NCBI RefSeq assembly: GCF_022788655.1
Contig: NZ_CP084951.1
Coordinates: 806,001-870,000, forward strand
DNA: 64,000 bases
Direction of reading: 5' to 3'
Source of the DNA: Sulfitobacter indolifex
Lineage (GTDB): Bacteria; Pseudomonadota; Alphaproteobacteria; Rhodobacterales; Rhodobacteraceae
The position numbers and the translations under genes are program-made. Below the pieces are notes generated by a model. The model was not told the origin of the DNA and searched no databases. It saw only the letters and a list, made by a program, of their open reading frames with translations. This document shows, in pieces, positions 1 to 9,528 of the stretch. How positions within the stretch are numbered: position 1 is the first letter of the stretch; every line of letters begins with the position of its first letter.

Positions 1-1361
1 TGACCGTCCGCGCGTTGCAGCAAACGTTGCCAACGGTCATAGGCGCGCAGGGCGTAGCCGCCCGTGGCGCAGAAATCGAGGCATGCGTCGAACTCGGCGC
101 GGGGCAGGGCGGCATAGGCTCCGGCAGAGCGGACTTGGGTAAAGAGGTCATCTGCGTCAAAAGGGCCAGCGCAAGCGGTGATGAGTATGTGTTGGCAAAG
201 CACGTCGCGCGGGCCGGGGCCCCGGGGATCACCATCAAGTGCGCCCTCGAGCACGGCTTCTAGGGCGGCCACGCATTCGACCACTTCAAAGCGGTTCGCG
301 GGCACCAGCAGCGCCTTGGACGGCGCATTATAGCGGTGGTTGGCACGGCCGATGCGTTGGACGAGGCGTTTGACGTTCTTTGGCGCGCCAATCTGAATGA
401 TCAGGTCCACATCGCCCCAGTCGATGCCCAGATCCAGCGTGCCGGTGCAGACGATGGCACGCAGATCGCCGCGGACCATGGCCGCTTCGACCTTTTCGCG
501 TTGGGCGCGGTCGAGGCTGCCGTGGTGGATCGCGATGGGCAACGCGTCTTCATTGGCGAGCCATAGATTGTGAAAGAAGATTTCTGCCTGCGCGCGGGTA
601 TTGTGAAAGATCAGCGTGGTTTTGTGTTGGCGAACCTGCTCCAGCACTGCCGGGATTGAATAGGCTGCGCCACCGCCGGCCCACGGCGGGGCTTCTTCGG
701 TATGTAGCATCTGGATGTCGGGGGCGGGGCCGGGGTCGGCCAGCAGCACTTCGCAGGGATCAGGGTGGCGGGCCATGAGGTGGGCGATCGCGGCGGGGTC
801 TTCGACCGTGGCCGAGAGGCCAACCCGTTTAAGGCCGGGGCAGAGCGCTTGAAGACGGGTTAGCGCGAGCATCAGTTGATCGCCGCGTTTGCTTTCGGCG
901 AGGGCGTGGATTTCGTCGATCACCACCCGTTTGAGGCCGCGAAATGTGCGGGCCGCGTCCTCGTAAGAGGTCAGCAGGGCGAGGCTTTCCGGTGTGGTCA
1001 GCAGGATATGCGGCGGATCGGCGCGTTGGCGTTGGCGGCGCGATTGCGAGGTGTCGCCGGTGCGGTCTTCGATGCGGATCGGTAGGCCCATCTCCTCAAC
1101 CGGGCGGGTCAGGTTACGCTTGATGTCGGCGGCCAGCGCTTTGAGGGGCGAGATATAGAGCGTGTGCATCCCCTCATGCGGCTCTTCGGTCAGATCGACG
1201 AGGGTGGGCAAAAAGCCCGCCAGCGTTTTGCCGCCGCCTGTGGGGGCGATGAGCAGCAGGGCGGGGGCATCGGCGAGGTCCAGCATCTCTTGCTGGTGCG
1301 GGTGCAGGGACCAGCCGTTTTGGGCAAACCAATCGGCGAATTTAATGGGTAGGGCGCGCAT
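1..1361 (-). CDS. Ligase-associated DEXH-box helicase (Lhr core type), 3' end cut by window
   Basis: This is an ATP-dependent DNA helicase of the Lhr-core group that travels with an ATP-dependent DNA ligase and an exonuclease in a bacterial DNA-damage response set. Reading the minus strand from ATG at 1361 gives 453 uninterrupted codons to the window edge. Visible motifs are Walker A APTGGGKT (residues 39-46), DEIH (149-152), SAT (183-185) and motif VI QRIGRANH (335-342), so both RecA lobes are present and the start of the winged-helix part is included. The remaining C-terminus lies outside the window, where the ligase partner would be expected. The start is the first ATG and directly precedes the helicase N-terminus. 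Family assignment comes from motif spacing and is firm; the link to a ligase is family knowledge, not seen here. Confidence 0.9.
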   Translation of the reverse strand, partial: MRALPIKFADWFAQNGWSLHPHQQEMLDLADAPALLLIAPTGGGKTLAGFLPTLVDLTEEPHEGMHTLYISPLKALAADIKRNLTRPVEEMGLPIRIEDRTGDTSQSRRQRQRADPPHILLTTPESLALLTSYEDAARTFRGLKRVVIDEIHALAESKRGDQLMLALTRLQALCPGLKRVGLSATVEDPAAIAHLMARHPDPCEVLLADPGPAPDIQMLHTEEAPPWAGGGAAYSIPAVLEQVRQHKTTLIFHNTRAQAEIFFHNLWLANEDALPIAIHHGSLDRAQREKVEAAMVRGDLRAIVCTGTLDLGIDWGDVDLIIQIGAPKNVKRLVQRIGRANHRYNAPSKALLVPANRFEVVECVAALEAVLEGALDGDPRGPGPRDVLCQHILITACAGPFDADDLFTQVRSAGAYAALPRAEFDACLDFCATGGYALRAYDRWQRLLQRADG

Positions 1362-1406
1362 GACACCCAATGTAGTATCGGCAGGCCGTGGGGCCAGCAG
1401 CTGGAG

Positions 1407-2714
1407 CTATTTAACGATCACCTCATCGCGGACGAACATGTTTGCCCAAGCGCGGTCCACCAGATCGGGGTTCATTTGATAGGGGATGCCCTCGAAATCG
1501 CAGATGGCGATCATCTGGTCGATTAGGAAGTTTGGTTGATAGTTCGCATAGACGTTGTCGATGGTTGGGTATTTCTCTTTGAGCAGATGAACCAGTGTCG
1601 CTTCGTCCAATGGCATGCCGCGTTTGCGTGCGACTAGGGCAAAGATTTTGAGAAAGTTTTCTTGGTTCGGCCCGTCGATCTTGATTTTAAAGAAAATCCT
1701 CCGCAGGGCCGCTTGGTCGAAAATCTCATTCGGGTGGAAGTTGGTTGAGAAAATCACCAGCGTATCGAACGGCACCTCAAACTTCTCACCCGATTGCAGG
1801 GCGAGGATGTCTTTGCTTTCTTCTAGCGGCACAATCCAGCGGTTGATGATGCTTTGCGGTGGCTCTTGCTGGCGGCCAAGGTCGTCGACGATAAAGACGC
1901 CGCCCGTGGCTTTCAGTTGCAGCGGGGCCTGATAGGTCCGTGCCGCGGGATTGTAGACCAAATCGAGCATGTCGAGTGTCAGCTCACCGCCGGTGATGAC
2001 GGTGGGGCGTTCGCAGCAGACATAGCGGGCGTCATAACGGGTGACGCGGCGCAGTGAGGTGGGGTCTTGGACCTCAGACTCGGCGGCGGAATGCACGATC
2101 GGGTCGTAGACGGTGATGACTTGGCCCGCGTATTCGATGGCGCGCGGCACATAGACCTTGTCGCCCAACGCATCTCGTATCCCGTTAGAAATGCTGGATT
2201 TCCCGTTGCCCGGCGGGCCGTACATCAGGATCGACCGTCCTGCGGATACGGCGGGGCCAAGGTGGTCCAGCAAGCTGTCGGGCAGCACCAGATGGCCCAT
2301 CGCCCTGGTGAGTTGCGCGCGGGTGATTTGTAGGTTGCGCACCGACTGGCGTTTGACCTGTTTGCGGTAAACCTCAAGCGGGACAGGCATAGCGCCGAAA
2401 TATTCCGACTGCGCCAACGCGTCGAGCGCGCGTGCCTTTCCCGCATCGGTCAGCTGATATCCCATCTCATTGCCGCTGGTAGCGCTCAGTGTGCCTGTCG
2501 CCTCAAGCAGGCGCTGGCCGCGGGCTTGGTCGACCATTTCTTGCGTGACTTGGATCGGTAGGCACAGTGCCCTTGCCAGATCGCTGACCAATTCGACGTT
2601 TTTGCGGAAAATCGTTTTCAGAAGGATGTCGCGCATCATGACGATGGGCAGCTTCATTTCCTCCAGCCGCTTGGGGGCCGGCGGGGCAAGCACGGTGCTG
2701 GTCGGGGCGTTCAT
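1407..2714 (-). CDS. AAA+ ATPase at the end of the Tad locus
   Basis: A 435-residue AAA+ ATPase of unknown substrate. The start ATG at 2714 has an AAGGA sequence 8 bases upstream; a longer reading from 2795 has no such support. Walker A GPPGNGKS is at residues 166-173, Walker B VFIVDD at about 273-278, and a sensor-1 STN at 323-325. The first 150 residues form a separate helical region without a recognised domain. It lies 124 bases downstream of the prepilin peptidase on the same strand, so it may be the last gene of the pilus operon. A chaperone or remodelling role in pilus assembly is inference from position only. No secretion signal or membrane segment is visible, so the protein should be cytoplasmic. 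Confidence 0.85.
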   Translation of the reverse strand: MNAPTSTVLAPPAPKRLEEMKLPIVMMRDILLKTIFRKNVELVSDLARALCLPIQVTQEMVDQARGQRLLEATGTLSATSGNEMGYQLTDAGKARALDALAQSEYFGAMPVPLEVYRKQVKRQSVRNLQITRAQLTRAMGHLVLPDSLLDHLGPAVSAGRSILMYGPPGNGKSSISNGIRDALGDKVYVPRAIEYAGQVITVYDPIVHSAAESEVQDPTSLRRVTRYDARYVCCERPTVITGGELTLDMLDLVYNPAARTYQAPLQLKATGGVFIVDDLGRQQEPPQSIINRWIVPLEESKDILALQSGEKFEVPFDTLVIFSTNFHPNEIFDQAALRRIFFKIKIDGPNQENFLKIFALVARKRGMPLDEATLVHLLKEKYPTIDNVYANYQPNFLIDQMIAICDFEGIPYQMNPDLVDRAWANMFVRDEVIVK

Positions 2715-2837
2715 CAACGGGTTCCTTGAAAGGGCGGGCGGCGGCGCTCGGTCAGACTGTAGGCTAAATGGTGAATATGGCGTGAATATGGACAATCTAA
2801 TTGTCGTGAAGGGGGCTGTATCAGGGGCCAGACAACC

Positions 2838-3332
2838 TCAAGCGCCGTAGATCGCCCCCAGGATCAGATAGAGGCCAAGGGTGGTGCCAAGGGCGAGCCC
2901 CATGGGGAATTTCTTGGTCTCCTGCCAGCTTTGCCAGTCGGGGGCGAGGCGGCGTAGAGGGGTGTATTTGACCCCTCGGTGCGTGGTGGCGGCGGCCAAA
3001 AGGGTCGCCATGAAAAGCATCATCAGCAGACGCAGATCACCTAGCGCGATGAAGGGCGCAGCGGCGGCGGCGAATTTGGCGTCTCCGGCGCCCATAACCC
3101 CTGCGGCGTTCAGCACGATGCCGACTCCCAAGACGATGACAAGGCTCAGCAAGCGCCAAAGATAGGTCTCAAAGGGCAGCAGAAACAGCCCCAGCACTAC
3201 GAAGATCGCAGTGAGCAGTAAGACTGCCTGATTGGTAATGCGCATCTGCTTCATGTCCGTAAAGGCGACATAAAGACAGATCGGCAATACGAAGGGCAGG
3301 AACCACAGGGCCGCCATGGCAGAGATCGCCAT
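2838..3332 (-). CDS. cpaA: Prepilin peptidase of the Tad system (CpaA/TadV)
   Basis: An inner-membrane aspartic protease (family A24) that cleaves the leader of Flp prepilins. The 164-residue protein is made mostly of hydrophobic segments and holds both catalytic aspartates: one in FTDMK (D26) and one in the GAGD motif (D84). The N-terminal methylase domain of classical PilD is missing, as is usual for Tad-type peptidases. It begins 3 bases after the stop of the upstream TPR lipoprotein, so it is probably translationally coupled. Its substrates should be the two pilins at 13.1-13.6 kb. A second in-frame ATG five codons downstream is an alternative start; neither has a clear ribosome binding site. 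Confidence 0.93.
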   Translation of the reverse strand: MAISAMAALWFLPFVLPICLYVAFTDMKQMRITNQAVLLLTAIFVVLGLFLLPFETYLWRLLSLVIVLGVGIVLNAAGVMGAGDAKFAAAAAPFIALGDLRLLMMLFMATLLAAATTHRGVKYTPLRRLAPDWQSWQETKKFPMGLALGTTLGLYLILGAIYGA

Positions 3333-3335
3333 GGG

Positions 3336-4187
3336 TTAGCCGTTTTCCAATGCGCGCAGGGAACGGACGGCGGCTTCGAAATGCTGGGGGTGGGTGTCGA
3401 TCGCTTCGCGCAGCAGGCCTTTGCCGGTCTCCACATCGCCGCGTTTGATCGCGGAAAGCGCCATTGTGTGCAAAAGCTGCGCGCGCTCGGATTGCTCCAT
3501 CGGCATCACGGGCAGGGTGTAATCGCGCTGCGCGGCACGGGCCATGATGAGGTTGTTCTTGGCGGTGAAAAGCGTGTCATCCTGACGGATCGCTTCGCCG
3601 AACAGACGCTCCGCTTCGGCATAGTCGCCACGGGTCAGTTTGGAATAACCCCAGTTGTTCAGTACAGCGGCGGGGGTGGTGGTCAGCCCGACGGCGATTT
3701 CATAAAAGCTGTCGGCGCGGCTCCACTGTTCTTTGCTGTCGGCGACCATCGCTTCAAGCCGGTAGCGGGCGAATGTCTCATGGGTGGGGGGGATGCCGTT
3801 CAGGACCGTTTCGGCCCGCGCCCAGTTGCCGGAGCGGATCAGCGCATCAGCCAGTTGCACGTTGTCTTCGGGCGTGGCGCCCTCCATCTTGGTGACCTTA
3901 TCCCATTCACCCACGGCTTCGGTGGTGCGTTTGGCGCGCACGAGCGATGCGGCCAGCCCGCGCTGGTGGTCGACCCGGTCGGGGCTTTCCTTGACGGACC
4001 GCGCAAAGTAACTGACCGCCTCATTGGGGTCGGCCACGGTCAGCATCACGTCTGAAAGGTTGGTTTCATCCACCACGTTGACGTCCTTGAAGGCCCGTTC
4101 AACGGTGGCGTTCGCGTCTTTTTCACCGCAGCCAGCAAGGGCGGTGACGCCTGCCATGCAGACGGCCAGAATGATTGGATGGCGCAT
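3336..4187 (-). CDS. tadD: TPR lipoprotein, TadD-like
   Basis: A 283-residue lipoprotein with a lipobox LAGC near residue 20 and then a chain of tetratricopeptide repeats. In Tad systems TadD acts as a pilotin-like periplasmic factor for the secretin and pilus assembly. The start has AAGGA six bases before the ATG. It follows a second, shorter TPR lipoprotein (4215-4817) with 27 bases between them and precedes the prepilin peptidase by three bases. The pilotin role comes from the family; which of the two TPR proteins is the functional TadD cannot be decided from sequence alone. Confidence 0.88.
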   Translation of the reverse strand: MRHPIILAVCMAGVTALAGCGEKDANATVERAFKDVNVVDETNLSDVMLTVADPNEAVSYFARSVKESPDRVDHQRGLAASLVRAKRTTEAVGEWDKVTKMEGATPEDNVQLADALIRSGNWARAETVLNGIPPTHETFARYRLEAMVADSKEQWSRADSFYEIAVGLTTTPAAVLNNWGYSKLTRGDYAEAERLFGEAIRQDDTLFTAKNNLIMARAAQRDYTLPVMPMEQSERAQLLHTMALSAIKRGDVETGKGLLREAIDTHPQHFEAAVRSLRALENG

Positions 4188-4214
4188 TTTGCGTCCTTTT
4201 ACTGCTCTGCCTGG

Positions 4215-4817
4215 TCATGGTGTCGGACGGATCAGGTAATCCCCGCTGCCGCGCCGCACCAATTTATAATTATCCTCATTGACTTCTGTTATAACAGATT
4301 TTTCCGTTTTTGCGAGCGCCAAGCGCAGATTGTCCCGGATTGCGTCACTTTCGCCATTGTCGAGCGCATAGGCTTTGCGAAAAATCTGCTCCGCCTCGGC
4401 GGTTTGGCCGCTTTCCATCAACACGACGCCAAGGTTGTTCCAGACTTCCGGCCCGGCAGCGTCCTTTTCCACGGCGCGGCGCAGCAGGGTCTCGGCTTGG
4501 CCCAAGCGGCCCAGCCCAAGGTTGGCGCTGCCCAGAGCTGAGAGGATTTCGCCGGTCAGCCCATGATCAAGCGCCGCGCGGTTAAAGGATTTGAGCGCCA
4601 GTTCATACTGTCCTGCGGCAATAAGCCTGTGGCCCACTTCAATCCCGTCGACGGCCTCTGCACGCTGGTTCACACCGGGGGCAAAAAGGGTATCTGGTTT
4701 CTTGTTATCGCCACCCAACGCAGAAAAGCCGCCTGTCGAACAGGCGGCCAGAGCAAGGACCAAGATCGGCCCGATGAAGACGACGCGGGCGAGCCTGCGC
4801 CGAATTTTGCCCGTCAT
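4215..4817 (-). CDS. Second TPR lipoprotein of the Tad locus
   Basis: A 200-residue protein with a lipoprotein signal ending in LAAC near residue 26, followed by about three TPR units, including a WNNLGVVLMESGQ stretch typical of TPRs. The start ATG at 4817 overlaps the TAA of tadC by one base (TAATG), which fixes the start and points to coupled translation. A longer reading from 5075 lies wholly inside tadC and is not needed. Together with the neighbouring TadD-like protein it makes a tandem pair of periplasmic TPR lipoproteins, an arrangement common in Rhodobacterales tad loci. Likely role: outer-membrane assembly of the secretin or pilus stability (inference). Confidence 0.88.
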   Translation of the reverse strand: MTGKIRRRLARVVFIGPILVLALAACSTGGFSALGGDNKKPDTLFAPGVNQRAEAVDGIEVGHRLIAAGQYELALKSFNRAALDHGLTGEILSALGSANLGLGRLGQAETLLRRAVEKDAAGPEVWNNLGVVLMESGQTAEAEQIFRKAYALDNGESDAIRDNLRLALAKTEKSVITEVNEDNYKLVRRGSGDYLIRPTP

Positions 4818-5797
4818 TATTTCCCCATCTGTCCCAATTGCGAGATGCCATGTGCCGAGGGGCCGATCAGAATGATCAACAGCGGCGGTACGGTGAGGCC
4901 CATTGTGGCAAGGGTCATCTTGGTTGGCAACTTGTTTGCCGCTTCTTCGGCGCGCATCACACGTTTGTCGCGCATCTCTTCGGCGTAGACGCGCAGCGCG
5001 TCGGCGATGGAGGTACCAAAGGCGGCGGATTGGATCAGCACTGTCACGAAAGAAGAGACATCCTGCACGCCGCATCGTTCACTCATGTCGTTTAGGACGG
5101 TGATCCTGTCCTTGCCGGCTTTCATCTCATAGGCGACCATCTCGAACTCTTCGGCAAGGGCGGGGTAAGAGGCGCGCAGTTCGCGACCGACACGGACGAT
5201 ACATTGATCCAGCGATTGACCCGCCTCGACGCAAACCAGCATCATATCAAGCGCATCTGGGAAGCCGCGGGTGATCTCTTCTTTACGGGAATCAACCCGG
5301 CGGCGGACCCAGTATTTCGGCAGATAGTACCCGATCGCACCGGGGCCGATGGCCCACATCATTGTCTGCTGCGTGGTCATCCCTTCGCCGCCGCCCAAGA
5401 CTTTGGTATAGACCAAACCGCCCACCAACCCGAGGATCCCGAGGGCAAACTGGGCAAAGTAATAAAGCCGGACCGCATCGCGCGAACGATAGCCCGCCTG
5501 ACGCAGCATCAACTGTTTGGCACTGAGTTCGGCCACGTCCTCAGGCTCAAGAAATTTGGCGAATTTCTGCAATTGCGCGTTTTGGTCGGACTGGCGCAAC
5601 TGCTGACGCGCTCCGTCAGCCGCAGGCGCAGAACTGGTGCGTTTGAGCTTGGACAGCGGATCTTCGGGCTGGCGCAACATCATCACCAAGGTGAGCGCAA
5701 CCAAGGTAACGCCCAAGGTGCCGATGATGATGATCAGGCCCATCGGGCCCAAGACCTCGTTGATCTGCTCGTTAAGCTGATTGAGAAATTCCATCAT
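4817..5797 (-). CDS. tadC: Tad inner-membrane platform protein TadC
   Basis: A 326-residue type II secretion F-domain protein. An N-terminal membrane segment (about residues 16-40) is followed by further hydrophobic segments near 115-160, by the conserved cytoplasmic part with the FPDALDMMLVCVEAGQSLD stretch, and by a C-terminal membrane helix. TadC pairs with TadB to form the inner-membrane base on which the TadA ATPase acts. It starts seven bases after the stop of tadB and overlaps the next lipoprotein gene by one base. Length and motifs are normal for the family. Confidence 0.94.
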   Translation of the reverse strand: MMEFLNQLNEQINEVLGPMGLIIIIGTLGVTLVALTLVMMLRQPEDPLSKLKRTSSAPAADGARQQLRQSDQNAQLQKFAKFLEPEDVAELSAKQLMLRQAGYRSRDAVRLYYFAQFALGILGLVGGLVYTKVLGGGEGMTTQQTMMWAIGPGAIGYYLPKYWVRRRVDSRKEEITRGFPDALDMMLVCVEAGQSLDQCIVRVGRELRASYPALAEEFEMVAYEMKAGKDRITVLNDMSERCGVQDVSSFVTVLIQSAAFGTSIADALRVYAEEMRDKRVMRAEEAANKLPTKMTLATMGLTVPPLLIILIGPSAHGISQLGQMGK

Positions 5798-5804
5798 CGG
5801 CCTC

Positions 5805-6767
5805 TCAGACTTTGATATTGGTGAGGATGCGCATCACGAACAAGTTCAGCACAAGGAACATGCCCACGATGAAACAGGCGGGGATGAAGTAGGGGTGATC
5901 GCGGACCTCGTCGTAGTAATGCGGATCGCCAAGGTTAATCACGACCAGCGCGGCAAGTGGGAAACCCGATAGGAATTTGCCCGACCATTTTGCCTCGGCG
6001 GTGATCGCTTTGACGCGGCGGAACAGGCGAAAGCGGGCGCGGATCACCTTGGCCAGGCCGGCAAGGATTTCGGCCAAGTTGCCGCCAGATTGCTGTTGAA
6101 TGGTCACAGCGACGGCCAAGAAGCGCAAATCCTGCATGTCGAGCCTTTCAGCCATGTCTTTCAGCGCCTCGCCCAGATCACGGCCATAGGCGGCCTCATC
6201 TGCGATCACCCCGAATTCGGAGGCAAGCGGGTCTTGGATTTCTTTAGAAACGATCGAAATGGCGTTAGAAAACGGGTGGCCGACGCGCAGGCTGCGGACC
6301 ATCAACTCAACAGCATCGGGAAGCTGCTCTTCGATCATCGACATACGTTTACCGGCTTTGTGCGACACCCAAAAGAACACCGCGCCAACGCCCATGACGA
6401 GGGACATAAGCGCGCGCACCGACACTGACGTATCAGTGCCAATCGTCAGCCCCAGAAAGGCCACGGCGGCGAGACCAGCCATAATCATCAAAAGTTGCTG
6501 CGGCGTGAAAGCAATCGCGGCCTTCTGCGCACGTTCTGACAGCAGGGAATACAGCGGGATCGACTTAGCGTTCATATGCTGCTGCATCTCTTTGCGCAGC
6601 TTGTCCAAGACTTCCTCGCGGCGGGCGCCTTTTTCCAGCATCTCAAGGCGACGGTTCACCCGGCTGTTGAGGCTGATGGATTTGCCGAATGCGACAAGGT
6701 ACAGCCCTTCGACCAGCACCAGAACGCCGATGAAGATCAGACCATAGATGATTGGTTCGGCACTCAT
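5805..6767 (-). CDS. tadB: Tad inner-membrane platform protein TadB
   Basis: A 320-residue type II secretion F-domain protein. There is an N-terminal helix (about 5-26), a pair of membrane segments near 85-135, a cytoplasmic F domain containing LPDAVELMVRSLRVGHPF and QQQSGGNLAEIL, and two C-terminal membrane segments. It works with TadC as the pilus platform. It lies 11 bases downstream of the ATPase gene cpaF and 7 bases before tadC, in the usual tadA-tadB-tadC order. Nothing is unusual. Confidence 0.94.
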   Translation of the reverse strand: MSAEPIIYGLIFIGVLVLVEGLYLVAFGKSISLNSRVNRRLEMLEKGARREEVLDKLRKEMQQHMNAKSIPLYSLLSERAQKAAIAFTPQQLLMIMAGLAAVAFLGLTIGTDTSVSVRALMSLVMGVGAVFFWVSHKAGKRMSMIEEQLPDAVELMVRSLRVGHPFSNAISIVSKEIQDPLASEFGVIADEAAYGRDLGEALKDMAERLDMQDLRFLAVAVTIQQQSGGNLAEILAGLAKVIRARFRLFRRVKAITAEAKWSGKFLSGFPLAALVVINLGDPHYYDEVRDHPYFIPACFIVGMFLVLNLFVMRILTNIKV

Positions 6768-6778
6768 TACATCAATCC

Positions 6779-8254
6779 TTACTGGGCCGCGACCGGTTCG
6801 TAGATGGACGCAGGCAGATCATAGCCCCACATGCGGAACCGCTCGGAGAAGTGGCTGCGCACACCTGTGGCGGTGAAATGGCCAATGATCTTGTTTTCCG
6901 GGGTCAGGCCGACACGCTGATAGCGGAAGATCTCTTGCATTGAGATTACCTCGCCTTCCATGCCGGTGATTTCCGTGATGGAGGTCATGCGGCGCGAGCC
7001 GTCTTGCAGGCGCGAGGCCTGCACGATCAGGTTCACCGCCGAAGAAATCTGGCTGCGCACGGCTTTGAGTGGCATTTCGATCCCGGCCATGGCGATCATG
7101 TTTTCCAGACGTGACACCCCATCGCGGGCAGAGTTCGCGTGGATCGTGGTCATAGAGCCGTCGTGGCCGGTGTTCATCGCCTGCAACATGTCGATGACTT
7201 CCTCGCCGCGGGTTTCGCCGACGATGATCCGGTCCGGGCGCATCCGCAGGGCGTTTTTCAGACAGTCGCGGGGAGAGACTTCGCCCTTGCCTTCGACGTT
7301 GGGCGGGCGGCTTTCCATCCGGCCTACGTGGGTCTGCTGAAGCTGAAGTTCGGCGGTGTCTTCGATGGTCAAGATACGCTCATCATTGGCGATGAACGAA
7401 GACAGCGCGTTCAGCGTGGTGGTCTTACCCGAGCCAGTACCGCCGGAGACGATGATATTCAGACGCGTCGCCACGGCGGCCTGCAAATAGGCGGCCATCT
7501 CTTCCGAGAAGGCACCGAAATTCACCAGATCGTCGATGCCCAGCTTGTCTTTCTTGAATTTACGAATGGACACCAGCGACCCATCCACCGCGACGGGGGG
7601 CACCATGGCGTTGAAGCGCGAGCCGTCTTTCAGGCGTGCGTCGACGTAAGGGTTGCTTTCATCCACGCGACGACCCACCGCCGAGACGATCTTGTCGATG
7701 ATCCGCAGCAGGTGCTTTTCGTCCTTAAAGGTGATGTCGGTCAGTTGCAGCTTACCGTCGCGCTCGACGAAGATCTGCTGCGGGCCGTTCACCAAGATAT
7801 CGTTGACGGTGTCGTCTTTCAGCAGCGTTTCCAGCGGACCAAGACCGGTCACCTCGTCATACAGCTCAGAGTTCAACGTCATGCGGTCTTCGCGGTTGAG
7901 AACGATGCTTTTTTCCGAGAGAATTTCGACCGCTATGTCGTTGATCTCTTGGCGCAATTCTGTTTCTGAAGCATGTTCCAAAGCGGCAAGGTTGAGGTTG
8001 TCCAACAGCGCGCGGTGCAGCTCAAGTTTGATGTCGCTCATCCGCTGCTTGCGCTTGACATCACGGTCTTCCGGCGCTGCTGCTGCGGGCTTGAGGGCGC
8101 GGCGCATCGAAGCCGATTTGGCGGCCTCAGCAACTGCGGGGGTGGCTACTGGCGCGGCTTCAACAACCTTGGCGGGCGCGGCCTGTTTGGCTGGCGCCGA
8201 AGCTGGGGCCGCTTTCGGGGTCGCGGAGGCTGGTTTCTTATACTTGGAAAACAT
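6779..8254 (-). CDS. cpaF: Tad pilus assembly ATPase CpaF/TadA
   Basis: A 491-residue secretion ATPase of the VirB11/GspE superfamily that powers Flp pilus extension and retraction. It has an Ala/Pro-rich low-complexity N-terminus (residues 8-62), an N-terminal domain, and a RecA-like core with Walker A GGTGSGKT (271-278), Asp and His boxes, and the [12 protein letters not shown]alker B region near 345. It is cytoplasmic and docks on TadB/TadC. The gene sits 23 bases downstream of cpaE. All catalytic motifs are intact, so the machine should be active. Confidence 0.96.
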   Translation of the reverse strand: MFSKYKKPASATPKAAPASAPAKQAAPAKVVEAAPVATPAVAEAAKSASMRRALKPAAAAPEDRDVKRKQRMSDIKLELHRALLDNLNLAALEHASETELRQEINDIAVEILSEKSIVLNREDRMTLNSELYDEVTGLGPLETLLKDDTVNDILVNGPQQIFVERDGKLQLTDITFKDEKHLLRIIDKIVSAVGRRVDESNPYVDARLKDGSRFNAMVPPVAVDGSLVSIRKFKKDKLGIDDLVNFGAFSEEMAAYLQAAVATRLNIIVSGGTGSGKTTTLNALSSFIANDERILTIEDTAELQLQQTHVGRMESRPPNVEGKGEVSPRDCLKNALRMRPDRIIVGETRGEEVIDMLQAMNTGHDGSMTTIHANSARDGVSRLENMIAMAGIEMPLKAVRSQISSAVNLIVQASRLQDGSRRMTSITEITGMEGEVISMQEIFRYQRVGLTPENKIIGHFTATGVRSHFSERFRMWGYDLPASIYEPVAAQ

Positions 8255-8277
8255 CGATACGCTCTTTCGCTAGGGGC

Positions 8278-9528
8278 TCAGGCTGCTTTGGCCTGATCGC
8301 CCTTGAGATCGTGGATGGAGCCTGCCAGCTTGGCTATTTCGCGCCGGAGCGGGCTTTTTGGGGCAGAATTGGCGAGCGGGAGGCCGTGATCATTGGCCTG
8401 CGTCACCGCCTTGCCGCCATCAGGCAGTTGTACGTCAATCGAGATGCTGAGCGATTCGGCCATGCGCTTGACCCGGCTCTTGGCGCTGAGATCGGTGAAC
8501 TTGGGCGCGCGGTTCATCACATAGCGCAACTTCTCAAAGGGAAGCTCTTCGGATTGCAGGGCGCGTTTGAAGCGTAGTGCGTTCTGGGCCGAACGCATAT
8601 CAAGCTCCAGCATAGCGAAATAGATATGCGCGCTGGTCAGTACGGTTTCAGACCATTGCACCAGCGTTGAGGGCATATCCACAATGACGTAGTCGAACTG
8701 GTTGCAGGCCATGCTCAGGATACGTTCAACGTCTTCGTTGGTGATGATGTCGAGCGGCAGCATTTCCGCGGGGGCGGTCAACACATGCAGCTTGTCTTCA
8801 AAGGTTTGCAGGGCTTGGCCAAAGATCTCTTCGTCCATGGATTGCGTGTCGGACATCATCTCATAGACCGCCTCGCGGCGTTGCAGGTCAAGGAATGTCG
8901 CGACGGAGCCAGATTGCAAATCGAAATCCAGCAGGCAGACCGAGGGCGCGTTCTTCTTGTCCGCGTTGGCAAGTTCCCAAGCAAGGTTCACAGCAAGAGT
9001 TGTCGCACCGGTGCCACCGGCCAACCCGTGCACCACGATCAAGGCACCGTCTTTGCGCGCGCCAGCTTTCAACTGTGGGGCTGCTGATTCTGTCTCTGCG
9101 GCGGGGGCAGGGGGGGCATTCTCCCCTGCGCGAACCCGTGCGATAGCTTGAGCCAACTCGCCTTCGGGCAGCGGATAGGGAACGAATTCGTCAGCACCTT
9201 GGCGCAACAGTGAATGCAACGCTGCGGGGGTCATGTCCTCGGCGATCAGGATCACGCGGATATCACGTGCCTTGGCTTGGGTGATGATCTCGCTCATCAA
9301 TACAAGGTTGTCTTCGTCGGTCTCATCCATAGCCAAGGCTACAAATTCCATCGCCGCGGCTTCGGGTTGCCCAAAGAATGCCAGCGCTTCGGCGAATCCC
9401 AGGTCGCCCCAGCTTTCGCCAAGCGTGGCCTCCATATCTTCGATCAAGAGGTCGAAGTTTTGTACATCACGGCTGATTGTGCAGGCAACGATCGGCGCTG
9501 CTTCGGGTTGGGGCATACTGTTGCTCAT
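8278..9528 (-). CDS. cpaE: Pilus assembly protein CpaE/TadZ (atypical MinD/ParA family)
   Basis: A 416-residue protein that localises the Tad machine, usually at a pole. The N-terminal third (about 12-130) looks like a receiver-type domain, and the C-terminal part is a MinD/ParA-like P-loop domain. The deviant Walker A is degenerate: VHGLAGGTGATTLA keeps the glycines but lacks both lysines expected in KGGxGKT. That is known for some TadZ proteins and suggests a scaffold or weak ATP binding rather than an active switch. It is separated from the upstream OmpA-like gene by 289 bases that hold a terminator-like hairpin, so it probably heads its own transcript with cpaF, tadB and tadC. Confidence 0.92.
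   Translation of the reverse strand: MSNSMPQPEAAPIVACTISRDVQNFDLLIEDMEATLGESWGDLGFAEALAFFGQPEAAAMEFVALAMDETDEDNLVLMSEIITQAKARDIRVILIAEDMTPAALHSLLRQGADEFVPYPLPEGELAQAIARVRAGENAPPAPAAETESAAPQLKAGARKDGALIVVHGLAGGTGATTLAVNLAWELANADKKNAPSVCLLDFDLQSGSVATFLDLQRREAVYEMMSDTQSMDEEIFGQALQTFEDKLHVLTAPAEMLPLDIITNEDVERILSMACNQFDYVIVDMPSTLVQWSETVLTSAHIYFAMLELDMRSAQNALRFKRALQSEELPFEKLRYVMNRAPKFTDLSAKSRVKRMAESLSISIDVQLPDGGKAVTQANDHGLPLANSAPKSPLRREIAKLAGSIHDLKGDQAKAA

Noticed and set aside
41..1352. Several plus-strand frames at the left end (for example 1162-1479)
   Set aside because: They are shadows of the uninterrupted minus-strand helicase frame, which carries all helicase motifs.
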